Below are positions 26,687 to 35,883 of a stretch of 64,000 nucleotides of DNA, piece by piece. The position numbers were made by a program, and so were the translations under genes. The notes beneath the pieces are model-generated. The model made no database searches, was not told where the DNA came from, and saw only the letters and a list, made by a program, of their open reading frames with translations. How positions within the stretch are numbered: position 1 is the stretch's first letter; the number at the start of each line of letters is the position of its first letter. This DNA is from Fimbriimonadia bacterium (lineage in GTDB: Bacteria; Armatimonadota; Fimbriimonadia; Fimbriimonadales; Fimbriimonadaceae): contig JAUICQ010000004.1 of the NCBI GenBank assembly GCA_030427425.1, positions 1-64,000 on the forward strand, in the 5' to 3' direction.

Positions 26687-28525
26687 ATGAATACACGTTT
26701 TAGAATTAAATATGTTTTGTTATGTATGTTATCTTTCTATGCTTCTAGGGCAGTGGAGGATAATAATCTTCTAGATTCACTACGGGCCTCAATTGCTCCG
26801 CCTTATGGAGATCTCTTCGAGAGGAAAAATTTAGCCCTGGAAAATGAATATGAAGAAATAGGCGATAACTGGAATGAGAGTGATATCGATGCGCTCTTAG
26901 ACGAAATGGAGTGTGATTTAAACGAAGGTAGAAGTTTAGATAAGTACTACGATCCAAAAACGTGGAAGAATAAGCCTGTTACAAATCTAGAGCAGTTAGA
27001 TAGGACTTCTTCATTGCAGTTTAGAATGATTCATGCTACAAGGATAAAAGCACCCTTAGCTATCACCGATATCAGACTTGATAAAACACAATACACACTA
27101 TCGGAGTATCAGATACGGTTCTTAGCCAGTCTGCCACATATACGTCTCTTCCATCTTACATGCATTAACAGCAGTCAAGAAATCATCCCGCTTTTTGAAA
27201 GCTTAGCACTATGCCCTCTTCTATCCTTGCATTTTTATTGTCCTGGTCTCGACGATAATGTATTACTTAGGCTTATGAAGCCCACTCAATTACGTAGTGT
27301 TAATCTTGCTGAATGCAGAGGCATATCAGGGAGTGCTTTAAAACAATTTATAAACTCTCTGTCTGATACTATAGAAGAACTGTATCTATATAATACGGAA
27401 TTAACCGATGAAGGACTAGAGCAGATCGCTCGGTTTCAGAGAGTGAAGAAGTTAAGTTTAAATGGTTGCGGGTATCTGAGCGGTTCTGGGTTAGAGAGCT
27501 TGTTAGCCAACCTATCAGAGGGTATCGAAGTATTGGATCTAGGGTTAACAAGATTAACAGATGAAGGACTTGAGCAGATCGCTCGGTTCCGGGGATTGCA
27601 GCAGTTAAGTTTAGGTGATTGCAGGTCTCTGAGCGCTTCTGCCTTAGAGAGTTTGTTAGCCAATCTGCCAGAGGGTATGGAAGACCTGTATCTATGGAAT
27701 ACACAGTTAGCCGATAAAGGACTGGAGCAGATCGCTCGGTTCCAGAGATTGAAGAGGTTGAATGTGAGACGTTGCAGGTCTCTGAGCGGTTCTGGGCTAG
27801 CGAACATGTTAGCCAACCTATCAGAGGGTATGGAAGAACTGTATCTAATGGATACACAGTTAACTGATAAAGGCCTGGAGCAGATCGCTCGGTTCAATGT
27901 ATTAAAGAAGTTGTGGATAGCTTTATGTACGTCTCTGAGCGGTTCTGGGTTAGATAACTTGTTAGCCAGGCTTCCTGATACCGTAGAAGAACTGTATTTA
28001 TCGGGGACATCCTTAACTATTGAAGGGCTGAATCAGATCTCACGTTGCCTGGGATTGAAGAAGTTGGATATATATGGCTGTCCTTCACTCCCCTCAAAAG
28101 TTACAGAGTATATGATATGGAGATTACCAGAAGGATTAACCTTCACTGATGCAGACGTTGCTACTAGAACTATTCGGAAAATAGATCTCTTGCCTCCAAA
28201 GTTGGTGAATTTAAGCAGTTGCAGATTAAGCTCTGCGGATTTGAATAAAGTGTTAACATTCCTGCCAGAGGGTATCGAAGTACTGAATCTATCTTATACG
28301 GCATTAACCGATGAAGGACTAGAGCAGATCGCTCGGTTCCAGAGATTGAAGATGCTGGATATAGGTGGTTGCAGGTCTCTGAGCGGTTCTGCAGTTAAAA
28401 ATATATTATGGCAATTACCCAAGGGTTTAGAAATTTTAGATGTAGACAGGAAGACTAGAGCTATGGATAAAAGAATGCAGGAGTGTCCCAGGAAAGAAGT
28501 CGGCTGTGGCTGTACTATTTCGTAA
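26687..28525 (+). CDS. Secreted leucine-rich-repeat protein ending in CaaX-like CTIS
   Basis: A signal peptide (MNTRFRIKYVLLCMLSFYAS), a helical N-terminal domain of about 125 residues shared with the protein at 48900, then LRRs of the cysteine-containing AMN1/ribonuclease-inhibitor type with consensus LYLxxTxLTDEGLEQIARF and LxxCxSLSGSGL. Units come in near-identical pairs of 51 residues (153 bp), so the array has grown by duplication. The last residues are GCGCTIS: CTIS fits a eukaryotic CaaX prenylation box and the cysteine two before it a palmitoylation site. I start at ATG 26687 with GGAAG five bases ahead; ATG 26675 would add four residues. A host-targeted effector is inferred. Confidence 0.85.
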   Translation: MNTRFRIKYVLLCMLSFYASRAVEDNNLLDSLRASIAPPYGDLFERKNLALENEYEEIGDNWNESDIDALLDEMECDLNEGRSLDKYYDPKTWKNKPVTNLEQLDRTSSLQFRMIHATRIKAPLAITDIRLDKTQYTLSEYQIRFLASLPHIRLFHLTCINSSQEIIPLFESLALCPLLSLHFYCPGLDDNVLLRLMKPTQLRSVNLAECRGISGSALKQFINSLSDTIEELYLYNTELTDEGLEQIARFQRVKKLSLNGCGYLSGSGLESLLANLSEGIEVLDLGLTRLTDEGLEQIARFRGLQQLSLGDCRSLSASALESLLANLPEGMEDLYLWNTQLADKGLEQIARFQRLKRLNVRRCRSLSGSGLANMLANLSEGMEELYLMDTQLTDKGLEQIARFNVLKKLWIALCTSLSGSGLDNLLARLPDTVEELYLSGTSLTIEGLNQISRCLGLKKLDIYGCPSLPSKVTEYMIWRLPEGLTFTDADVATRTIRKIDLLPPKLVNLSSCRLSSADLNKVLTFLPEGIEVLNLSYTALTDEGLEQIARFQRLKMLDIGGCRSLSGSAVKNILWQLPKGLEILDVDRKTRAMDKRMQECPRKEVGCGCTIS

Positions 28526-28843
28526 GGCCTACTACCCGATCGTTTTTAACCGGTCGGGTTTCCGTTCGAAAGTGCGACTCTGAAATCTAGTTTGGTTCTA
28601 TTCTTCCAAATGTGGGGATTGAATTATGCAACTCTCCACACGAATCCGTTAACTAGAAAACATGAAAATTCTGGTGTCTAGCTCACATTTTGTAACTTCT
28701 AAAGGGAGTGAATGACAGCGGTATATTTAAAAAAATATTAAGTTCAAATAGGATATGCTTTAAGAACTGAATATTTCAGGATAGCGCTAATTATTTTTAC
28801 CAATGAATGAGAGGGGTAGTTAAGAACGGATAGGTTAGGGGGA
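28526..28843. other. Spacer with terminator only
   Basis: 318 bases between the LRR gene and the convergent zinc-ribbon gene. Apart from the hairpin at 28534 I see no ORF, RNA or repeat here. Confidence 0.6.
28534..28559 (+). terminator. Hairpin behind the LRR gene
   Basis: Stem acccgatcg (28534-28542) with cggtcgggt (28551-28559), 9 bp with one G-T pair and an 8-base loop, eight bases after the stop codon. The T tract is short, so termination may be weak. Confidence 0.6.
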
Positions 28844-29047
28844 TTATTTTTCTTTGGAATGGATATCTACTTTTTTAACTTCTTCAACAGAGCTATAGTC
28901 CCAGTTGTCACAGTCTAGCCTTCTACAGTGGACTACTGTTTCTGAGGTGCCATTCTCTAGTTCAACAACTGCTGTTTGTGAAAATCTACAATTGTTGCAC
29001 ATTTCTGGCTCTATAAGTTTAACAACTTTTAAGTGACGTTTGTGCAT
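28844..29047 (-). CDS. Small zinc-ribbon-like protein
   Basis: A 67-residue protein with two cysteine pairs: CNNC (17-20) and C..x4..C in VHCRRLDC (about 41-46), which could bind one zinc. An aggaag ribosome site precedes the ATG. I do not recognise a named family. It is convergent with the LRR gene and divergent from the DinB-like gene. The cysteine spacing and ribosome site make it a likely real gene; the function is unknown. Confidence 0.6.
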   Translation of the reverse strand: MHKRHLKVVKLIEPEMCNNCRFSQTAVVELENGTSETVVHCRRLDCDNWDYSSVEEVKKVDIHSKEK

Positions 29048-29196
29048 AAAGCATCTTCCTTGCGCTCTTACTATAGTTATATAATTGGAAGGAAGTTAAA
29101 TAGCCATCGCTGTTAATAGAACCTGAAATTCAAGATTATTTATATAAAATGGTGTGTTTCAGGTAAAAATATTGTATTAGAAAAGGTGAGTTCCCG

Positions 29197-29202
29197 TATA
29201 AT
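29197..29202 (+). promoter_or_regulatory. -10 element of a possibly leaderless gene
   Basis: TATAAT at 29197-29202 with TTGTAT 19 bases ahead (29172-29177). Transcription would begin near 29209, exactly the GTG start of the DinB-like gene, leaving no room for a ribosome site. Confidence 0.45.
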
Positions 29203-29208
29203 ATACAT

Positions 29209-29643
29209 GTGAAGCTGAATGATGATTCTTATTGGTTAAGCATTGATACGCTTTTAACTGAAACATATCAACAAATAATTAATGCAGTAGAGGGATTAAA
29301 GGAAGAAGATTTTTATTATAAACATGGTAATGCTAGAAGTATTATTGAGATAGTAGCTCATTTATGTGAAGTAAGTTATGCATTTAATGAGTTCAGCAAT
29401 GGAAGGGAGTATCGTTGGGGAACATTTTCTGTTGCAACAGATAGTAGCTGTCTGGTGATGGATAGGTACAAGCAGTTCCGTTCATCTATGAATTTTGAAA
29501 AGAATCAGGATAATGTTAATAAGGCATTAGAATATATTGTTTTGCATGAGAGCTATCATGTGGGGCAGATATGCCTGATTCGGATTCACTTATATCCCGA
29601 TTGGGATTATTACAGCATTTATCCGTCATATAAAAGACATTAA
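29209..29643 (+). CDS. DinB-like four-helix metal-binding protein
   Basis: A 144-residue helical protein with the histidine triad of the DinB/YfiT superfamily: H51 (VAHLCE), H113 and H117 in HESYHVGQ. Members bind a divalent metal, and several are thiol-dependent transferases; most are uncharacterised. The start is GTG at 29209 (an ATG two bases earlier is out of frame and hits a stop). No ribosome site is visible, in line with a leaderless message. It precedes cmk by 27 bases and may be cotranscribed. Confidence 0.75.
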   Translation: MKLNDDSYWLSIDTLLTETYQQIINAVEGLKEEDFYYKHGNARSIIEIVAHLCEVSYAFNEFSNGREYRWGTFSVATDSSCLVMDRYKQFRSSMNFEKNQDNVNKALEYIVLHESYHVGQICLIRIHLYPDWDYYSIYPSYKRH

Positions 29644-29670
29644 CTTCGTATTTGAAATACAATATTAATT

Positions 29671-30342
29671 ATGAGTAGTGAAAGTAATTATGTTATCGCC
29701 ATAGACGGACCCTCTGCTGCAGGTAAAAGTAGTATTAGTAGGTATATAGCTGCAAAGAAAGGTTTTAATTATTTAGATACAGGTTCTATGTATCGTGCGA
29801 TAGCTTTTTACTTGAAAGAGAATGGTGTCTCACCTACTGAAGTAGATAAGATAGTGGTTGCTTTAAAAGATATAGATATTACATTTCATCCTGGCGAGAA
29901 CGGAAATGATATTTATCTGAACAGTGTGAATGTAAGTGGAAAAATTAGAAATACTGAAATAGCAGAGATTGCTAGTAGAATTAGTGCTTATCCTGATGTA
30001 AGGAAGTTTTTGTTAGAGAAGCAGCGATCTATTATTAAACAAGGAAAAAATATCCTAGAGGGGAGAGATACTACTACTGTTGTAGCCCCAGAAGCCAATT
30101 TAAAGGTGTATTTGACGGCAGAAAATACGGTTAGAGCAAATAGAAGATGGCAGGAGTTGGTGGCCGCAGGTAGCGATATTTCTGAGCAGGAAGTATTAGA
30201 ATCTATCAACAGTCGGGATGAACGTGATACCACCAGGAAAGAGAGTCCGCTAAAGATTCATCCAGATGCGGTTGTTATTGATACCACATATTTAAGTTTT
30301 AACGAAGTTGCAGAAAAAATACTAGATAATTTACCTGAATAA
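29671..30342 (+). CDS. cmk: Cytidylate kinase
   Basis: Phosphorylates CMP and dCMP with ATP. The P-loop GPSAAGKSS is near the N-terminus, followed by YLDTGSMYRA, the family's CMP-binding segment, EGRDTTTVV and ESINSRDERDTTR. Length of 223 residues is usual. In many bacteria cmk precedes rpsA; here it is followed by an unrelated secreted protein, so the usual neighbour is missing. Confidence 0.95.
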   Translation: MSSESNYVIAIDGPSAAGKSSISRYIAAKKGFNYLDTGSMYRAIAFYLKENGVSPTEVDKIVVALKDIDITFHPGENGNDIYLNSVNVSGKIRNTEIAEIASRISAYPDVRKFLLEKQRSIIKQGKNILEGRDTTTVVAPEANLKVYLTAENTVRANRRWQELVAAGSDISEQEVLESINSRDERDTTRKESPLKIHPDAVVIDTTYLSFNEVAEKILDNLPE

Positions 30343-30414
30343 CTTATGAGTCAAAGAATACAAGGAATTCTTGAACAGAATATATTTCATGCCAATGATG
30401 TATAATTACTATAA

Positions 30415-31374
30415 ATGAAATACACTAATAATTTGTTGATTTTTATTATAGGTATATTGAATGTTCTATTTACATCGGTAGCTGCACTTCATGCGTCTCC
30501 AATGTCTCCAGTTGTTCAGAGTTATGAGTCTATGCCATTGGTAGGTAGTGCCGAAGAGAAGCTAGAGCAGTACATATCTTTTCGATATCAAGAGATTAAA
30601 AGTATTCCAGGTGATTCTGAGGATGTTGAGAAAGATAGTCTGGATAACTTGTACAGAATGTTAAATAGAGATGAGCATTCGGCTTATTTATTAAAAGATT
30701 TAGATGAATTAAGTGAAGTTGAAAAGAACGAACTCTTATGTTTTTTGGCTATGCTTACAGAGCTTTACTGCTACAATTTTTGCGAAGATGATTGTTTTAG
30801 CATGCAAACTATTTTATTTGATTGCAGTGCTGTTTTTCAAAATATAGATTCATTAATTTATCATAAAGATCTCCCAATAAATTTTAGATCTTATATAGCA
30901 AAATCAGGATGGGATATTCAATGGCTTAGCTTGAAAAGAGATTTAGAGGAAGAGTATAGTTTGCTTGATAAGTATTGGAATAAATTAGGTTGTGAATATA
31001 TAAATTCTGCATTTAAAAGTTTATTGGAAATATATCTTCGTGGGGATGATGTAACTTTGCAAGATTTGTATAAAATATCAACAGAGAAAAAAGAAACATT
31101 CTTTGTGAAGAGAAATCAGTGTTTGTTGAGCAGAGGAGATTTAGGGTCAATGCTTAACTCACTTCTTGGAATATGTTTAATTTTGTATAACGCTTCAGCA
31201 TTATACGTGGAAAAAAACCTTGACTTCTCAGTAGGTTCAGATAATTTAGTCTTTAAATTAATGCGGTTTAAAAATAAGATAGAGACAAATTTTTTAAATA
31301 TTATAAGGCATTCTAGATTCGTCAAGAATTATCAGGCTAGAATGACTGTTGGTGCTATCTGCGTATATGAGTAA
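30415..31374 (+). CDS. Hypothetical secreted protein
   Basis: Unrecognised 319-residue protein. The N-terminus (MKYTNNLLIFIIGILNVL, then a site near ALHASP) is a good signal peptide. The mature part is predicted mostly helical and acidic, with a cluster of cysteines at about 120-135 (YCYNFCEDDC). A TATAAT lies nine bases before the ATG, again suggesting a leaderless message. It follows cmk and ends next to a palindromic repeat. No similarity to its neighbours. Candidate secreted factor; function unknown. Confidence 0.65.
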   Translation: MKYTNNLLIFIIGILNVLFTSVAALHASPMSPVVQSYESMPLVGSAEEKLEQYISFRYQEIKSIPGDSEDVEKDSLDNLYRMLNRDEHSAYLLKDLDELSEVEKNELLCFLAMLTELYCYNFCEDDCFSMQTILFDCSAVFQNIDSLIYHKDLPINFRSYIAKSGWDIQWLSLKRDLEEEYSLLDKYWNKLGCEYINSAFKSLLEIYLRGDDVTLQDLYKISTEKKETFFVKRNQCLLSRGDLGSMLNSLLGICLILYNASALYVEKNLDFSVGSDNLVFKLMRFKNKIETNFLNIIRHSRFVKNYQARMTVGAICVYE

Positions 31375-31430
31375 AGTCCATGATCAGTCGCGGTGTGTAG
31401 TTTTTTTAGGTAACCAATAGTTGTTTATGA

Positions 31431-31565
31431 ATTACTGGATCCCATTCTAGGATGACGGCGTAGCGGGTTGCTATGTAGTATGGTATGTCCCACATCTCAT
31501 GTTTTATACCAAAATTTAGAGAAACTTAGATCATTGTCATCCCGTAACGGGATCTAGTCTCACAT
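31431..31565. repeat. Palindromic repeat remnants
   Basis: The spacer between two convergent genes holds ggatcccattctaggatgac and, about 100 bases on, gtcatcccgtaacgggatct. These are half-sites of the gtcatcccg/cgggatctag kind of dispersed element common between genes in Rickettsiales-like genomes, and related to the elements at 11709 and 52427. Confidence 0.6.
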
Positions 31566-31606
31566 TTCTCAGCTTACTACTGAAACTAATACTTAGGTCT
31601 TACTAT

Positions 31607-32404
31607 TTACTCTAGATTGATAATTCCGTTTTCGATTTTAAACGGATAATCGGGTTTAGAATAGAATGTAACTCCCTTTACATATTTTTCAGTGAGTACT
31701 TTGCTGAAGTCTATTGGGTTACTAGATTGTACTTTTGCTCCAACTTCATTTAACATCAATAAGCTGCCTGCGATATCATAGAAGGGGGTATTGTGAAGTA
31801 GAACACCATCAAATCTATTTGCTGCCAGAAAGCAAGCATCTAGTACAACTGAACCGGTGCATCTAAGTTTTCCAGGATAGTGTTCTCTGCTGATATGTTT
31901 TAGCAGCCTGTCACAGCAGGCTATCATATTATTATTATTAAAGGTAGGCCTTGAATGGCATTCCGGCAGAGGTACTCCATTTCTTTTTACTCCTTTTCCT
32001 TTGATAGTGGAATAGGTTTCCCCAAGATCGGGTAGGCATATCTCGCTTAAATGGATGTTATTATCTTTAAAAAATGCAACGCTAACTGCCCATAAAGGGG
32101 AATCGGTGCTGTAGTTGAGGGTGCCATCAATTGGGTCTACAATCCAAGTTCCTTCGTCACCTTTGCTAAGATAGCCCGATTCTTCTCCTATAAACCCTGA
32201 ACCAGGTACAATCTTCTGAAGTTGATCTACTAGCCAGAGTTCAACCTGGGAATCAGCATTGGTTATAATAGATCCATCGCTTTTCGTGGAAACTCGTAGA
32301 TCGTTACGAGCTCTTTGAGCCAAAACACCTGCATATTCTACAACTCTGTTTAGTGAGGTAGATAAATTATCAACATTAAGCATACGCCTATTTAATTCTG
32401 ACAT
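31607..32404 (-). CDS. Inositol-monophosphatase-family phosphatase
   Basis: Lithium-sensitive, magnesium-dependent phosphatase fold. Metal-site motifs are visible: GEESGYL and WIVDPIDGTLNYS, then YDIAGSLLML for the C-terminal site. Family members act on inositol phosphate, 3'-phosphoadenosine phosphate, histidinol phosphate or fructose bisphosphate, and the sequence alone does not separate these. Length of 265 residues is normal. It is convergent with the secreted gene and divergent from dnaN. Confidence 0.9.
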   Translation of the reverse strand: MSELNRRMLNVDNLSTSLNRVVEYAGVLAQRARNDLRVSTKSDGSIITNADSQVELWLVDQLQKIVPGSGFIGEESGYLSKGDEGTWIVDPIDGTLNYSTDSPLWAVSVAFFKDNNIHLSEICLPDLGETYSTIKGKGVKRNGVPLPECHSRPTFNNNNMIACCDRLLKHISREHYPGKLRCTGSVVLDACFLAANRFDGVLLHNTPFYDIAGSLLMLNEVGAKVQSSNPIDFSKVLTEKYVKGVTFYSKPDYPFKIENGIINLE

Positions 32405-32534
32405 TATTTACAGTACAATAAAAAGCATTTTGAAAAAGCTACAATAAATTGTTACTCTTTACCACAAATATTTAGATTTAGGATAACATTATATATGTAC
32501 TCCATTAGTATGCACTTAATAATGAGGATTTGTA

Positions 32535-33644
32535 ATGTTAGCGAGATGTAGTAAAAAAGATTTGATTGAAGCTTTAAATTTAGTGGGTCCGGTAAGTACT
32601 GGAAGGACAGCCTCTCCAATATTGCAATGTATTAAGCTAAACGTTGGTCCTTCTGTGTTAGAGCTTACTGGATGTGATGGAGAATTATGGGCAAGGCGCG
32701 ATATATTCGCTACAGTTGAATCTGAAGGGGGCGTATGTGTTCCTGGTAAGCTGTTCATGGATATCATCAATGCTCTACCGGAAGGATTAATCACTCTGCA
32801 GTTAGAGAATAATACTCTCTACATACATCAACATGGAGCCGATTGGCGTCTGCACGCTCTACCCGTAGACGATTTCCCTGAAATTCCAGAGCAGACCTAT
32901 ACGGCCAATATGAATCTTCCTATGGGAGAGTTTATTAATACTATCGAAAAAGTTGTTTTTGCTGTAGCAACCGATATTACAAGACCTATTCTTACAGGTG
33001 TATTGTTTGAATATGATGGGAAGCACCTTAGTTTAGTAGCAACAGACTCTCACCGTTTAGCAGTAACTAAAAACGAAAAAGAGGGTATTGGTTCTGAAGT
33101 GAAAGCGGTTGTCCCAGAAAAAGCAATTCAAGCTATTAAACGTCTACCTTTAGATTTGGAGCAGGATGTAGCACTATCCTTTAATGAATCTAGGGTGTAT
33201 GTAGATGCAGGTTGTGCTAAAGTAACAGCACAATTGTTAGCTGGCGAATTTCCTAAATGGGAGAAAGCGGTTCCTGCAAATTTTGAAAGAAGTTGGGTGC
33301 TGGATAAACAAGAATTTATTAATCATTTGAAGCGTGTTCTCATTATTGGTAGAGATAACGCAAATAGAGTGCGTTTTTCTGGTGGTGAGGAGAGTGTCGT
33401 TCTTTCTGCTCAGTGTGAAGAAAAAGGAAATGCTAAAGAAGAGATTCCTGTGGTATCTAAAAACGGTGAGATAGATGTAGCATTTAATGGGAAATTCTTA
33501 CTAGATGTGCTATCTAGCATGGATGAAGATGGAATAAAAATTCAGTTAAATGATGCTTCTAGTGCAGCGTTGGTACATGGCGTAGAGGATAAAAATCATT
33601 TCTGCATTCTAATGCCGATGTCGTTAGGCGTAGGTGTCTATTAA
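32535..33644 (+). CDS. dnaN: DNA polymerase III beta subunit (sliding clamp)
   Basis: Ring-forming clamp that tethers polymerase to DNA. Three repeated clamp domains fit the 369 residues; typical stretches are VPGKLFMDIINALPEG, TRPILTGVLFE and the C-terminal ILMPMSLG. dnaA, recF and gyrB are not next to it, so the common origin cluster has been broken up; no DnaA-box cluster was seen. Confidence 0.96.
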   Translation: MLARCSKKDLIEALNLVGPVSTGRTASPILQCIKLNVGPSVLELTGCDGELWARRDIFATVESEGGVCVPGKLFMDIINALPEGLITLQLENNTLYIHQHGADWRLHALPVDDFPEIPEQTYTANMNLPMGEFINTIEKVVFAVATDITRPILTGVLFEYDGKHLSLVATDSHRLAVTKNEKEGIGSEVKAVVPEKAIQAIKRLPLDLEQDVALSFNESRVYVDAGCAKVTAQLLAGEFPKWEKAVPANFERSWVLDKQEFINHLKRVLIIGRDNANRVRFSGGEESVVLSAQCEEKGNAKEEIPVVSKNGEIDVAFNGKFLLDVLSSMDEDGIKIQLNDASSAALVHGVEDKNHFCILMPMSLGVGVY

Positions 33645-33713
33645 TAATTAGTTGGCCCTTAAGAGTTCTAACTTAGAATAAAAAGTTTTTGGCATTTTGC
33701 AATTTAATTTTTT

Positions 33714-33737
33714 AATGTGGGTTTTGAAAACCACATT
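33714..33737 (+). terminator. Possible terminator behind dnaN
   Basis: aatgtgg (33714-33720) pairs with ccacatt (33731-33737), the inner bases being partly self-complementary. A weak T tract follows. The remainder of the 205-base spacer shows nothing else. Confidence 0.5.
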
Positions 33738-33849
33738 TCTCATTAGAGCCACCTCCATCACTATGCCATCAGGGTGAATTTGTCTTCGGACACCCATCCC
33801 CTCGGCCAACTTTTGATGACACGAATACTTAGGGCTGACTATTTATACA

Positions 33850-35811
33850 CTATCTGCCGACTAAACATTCTTGAAACACACTATTTTCTGCGGTATCCAT
33901 CCAGTAGTTTAGCAACTTAATATTGTCCTCATCCGTCTCATAAAATTGTAGTGCGGCAGCTAATTTCTGTTCAAATTCCTGATATCTTTCTTCTTGTTGT
34001 AAATTCTCTTTAATATTATTTACAAATTGAAGAGCCCTGGATAAATTCTGCTTATCACCTAGTAGCAGAAATGTAATAATGAGGTTGTTCCAGGCCGATA
34101 GAGAAAATGGATAATGTTCTAATGCTCTTTCACTGTTTGTTACGATAACTGCAGGTAGAAGATACTTATTTTTCATGAGAATACTTGATAAGTTTGTATA
34201 GGCGTTTGCAATTGAAGTCGGATTTTGATTATCTTCGCCTAGTTCTGGATAGAAGTCTAGAATTGTATTAATCGTACGGAAATACTGATATATTTTCAGA
34301 GTTTCTTCTATACCGTTAGAGTTCGTATAATTTCCGGTTGAACTGCCTTGTTGGTGTTCTCTGTACAGTATATAGGTATCTTTTGCAAAGCAGAATTTGT
34401 AATGATTCGCTGCTTTTAACCAGAAGTGAAGGTCTGATGCAAAGGGGGTCTGGAATCCTCCTAAATCTTCAATCAGGCTCCTTTTCAACAGTGTAGTGGG
34501 GTGATATATAAAGTTAGCAATATAAAGATTTCTCAGGATTTTATCAGATTCAAGGTTTCTAAACTTACTTCGCATCTGAATGTTTTTGCTTTTTCCGTTT
34601 TCCTCAATAGACTTGAAGTCGGTATAACAGATGTCAGCTTTTTCTTGTTGTAGCAGTGTAATCTGATTTTCTAATTTATTGGAAACAAAGATATCATCTC
34701 CGCCAATAAACGCGACATACTCTCCAGAAGTGTTCTCCAGACTTATCTCGATGAGCTTGTGGAACATATCCAGTTTGCTGCCAATATTCTTCTGATATTT
34801 GTATTTTAATCTAGGATCGTGACTATATTTTTTGATGATATCTGCAGTGGAATCTATAGAACCATCATCTAAAATAAATAGTTCAAAATTTTTCTTGGTC
34901 TGACCCAGTACTGAGATTATCATCTGCTCGATAAATTTTTCCTGATTATAAACGTAGCAGATAATGCTTAAATCAGTATTATTCTCAGAAATATCTTTAG
35001 AGTCTATTTTTGATGTATACAATTTTGAGATAGAATTGAAAACAGATTCTGTGTTAGGCACCTCTACAGAAGAATTATTATCGGGATTGTTGAGAAGATG
35101 ATTAATATTATTCACTAAGCGTCCTATAGAATTGTCTTCTATAGAATAATTCAGTAGAGTGTTATGATGCAAGAGAATTTCAAGTGCTTTTTCTGAATAA
35201 TTGGTTGATAAATTATCAAAGTTTAAACTAATTTTGGAACTAGCGATAATCTCTTGTTTTTTGTAGTGGGGAAGATATCCATGAGCAACTAGTCTAAGAT
35301 CTTTATATTTTTCCCATCCATATCCCCAGACGTTAATATTAACGTTATGCTTAATGAGGTGGGAGATGATCTGTGCTTTTCCATCGGTCGCTGTGCCTAT
35401 ATAAGTAACATCATACCTTTTGTCTTTAGGATACTCCCTGTAGTGTGGATGGTACAATCCGTTTGGGATAATGTTTGGAAAGGATTCGTGTTTCCCCCAA
35501 ACATTATTAACATACTGATAAATACTGGATTCATAAGTTGTATCTCTATCTATAACGATAGCCGTTGATGGTAAATTTATCTCTTTCTGAAATTCTTGTA
35601 ATGCTTTAGAGGGTGTATTGTTAATAATTTCAATAACGAAGGATAACTGATTATTCTTATAGATATCTTTTAATGTATCTACGGAAGCGGTAGTATCTAT
35701 TTTAACAGGATTCCCTAAAAGTTTTTGCAGTGGAAGTATGTAGTTAAAATAGGTGAAAGTAGTACCACAGGTTGGTGCATCAGGATGAGGTAGTACTAAA
35801 AGCCAATTCAT
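33850..35811 (-). CDS. Two-domain glycosyltransferase (CgeB-like plus GT2)
   Basis: Large 653-residue protein. Residues about 100-240 resemble a CgeB/GT1-like domain (YDVTYIGTA, WGYGWEKY, SKISLNFD). Residues about 270-500 are a GT-A family 2 domain with ICYVYNQEKFIEQMI, LDDGSIDSTADII and the metal-binding GGDDIF. The C-terminus (520-640) is helical and TPR-like. It would make a surface polysaccharide or glycosylate a protein; donor and acceptor are unknown. No other glycan genes are nearby. It lies 72 bases upstream of ccmC on the minus strand, though ccmC precedes it in transcription. Confidence 0.85.
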   Translation of the reverse strand: MNWLLVLPHPDAPTCGTTFTYFNYILPLQKLLGNPVKIDTTASVDTLKDIYKNNQLSFVIEIINNTPSKALQEFQKEINLPSTAIVIDRDTTYESSIYQYVNNVWGKHESFPNIIPNGLYHPHYREYPKDKRYDVTYIGTATDGKAQIISHLIKHNVNINVWGYGWEKYKDLRLVAHGYLPHYKKQEIIASSKISLNFDNLSTNYSEKALEILLHHNTLLNYSIEDNSIGRLVNNINHLLNNPDNNSSVEVPNTESVFNSISKLYTSKIDSKDISENNTDLSIICYVYNQEKFIEQMIISVLGQTKKNFELFILDDGSIDSTADIIKKYSHDPRLKYKYQKNIGSKLDMFHKLIEISLENTSGEYVAFIGGDDIFVSNKLENQITLLQQEKADICYTDFKSIEENGKSKNIQMRSKFRNLESDKILRNLYIANFIYHPTTLLKRSLIEDLGGFQTPFASDLHFWLKAANHYKFCFAKDTYILYREHQQGSSTGNYTNSNGIEETLKIYQYFRTINTILDFYPELGEDNQNPTSIANAYTNLSSILMKNKYLLPAVIVTNSERALEHYPFSLSAWNNLIITFLLLGDKQNLSRALQFVNNIKENLQQEERYQEFEQKLAAALQFYETDEDNIKLLNYWMDTAENSVFQECLVGR

Positions 35812-35883
35812 ATATCAAGTATTATTGGCAGTTAGTAGCTAGAATGAAATACTTATACCTATTTTAGGTTTTCAATTTTTTCT

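Noticed and set aside
27369-27897. Two long minus-strand ORFs with regular repeats
   Set aside because: They are antisense shadows of the LRR array; their repeats follow from the 153-bp units of the real gene.
32405-32534. Replication origin near dnaN
   Set aside because: No cluster of DnaA boxes and no dnaA, recF or gyrB beside dnaN in the window.
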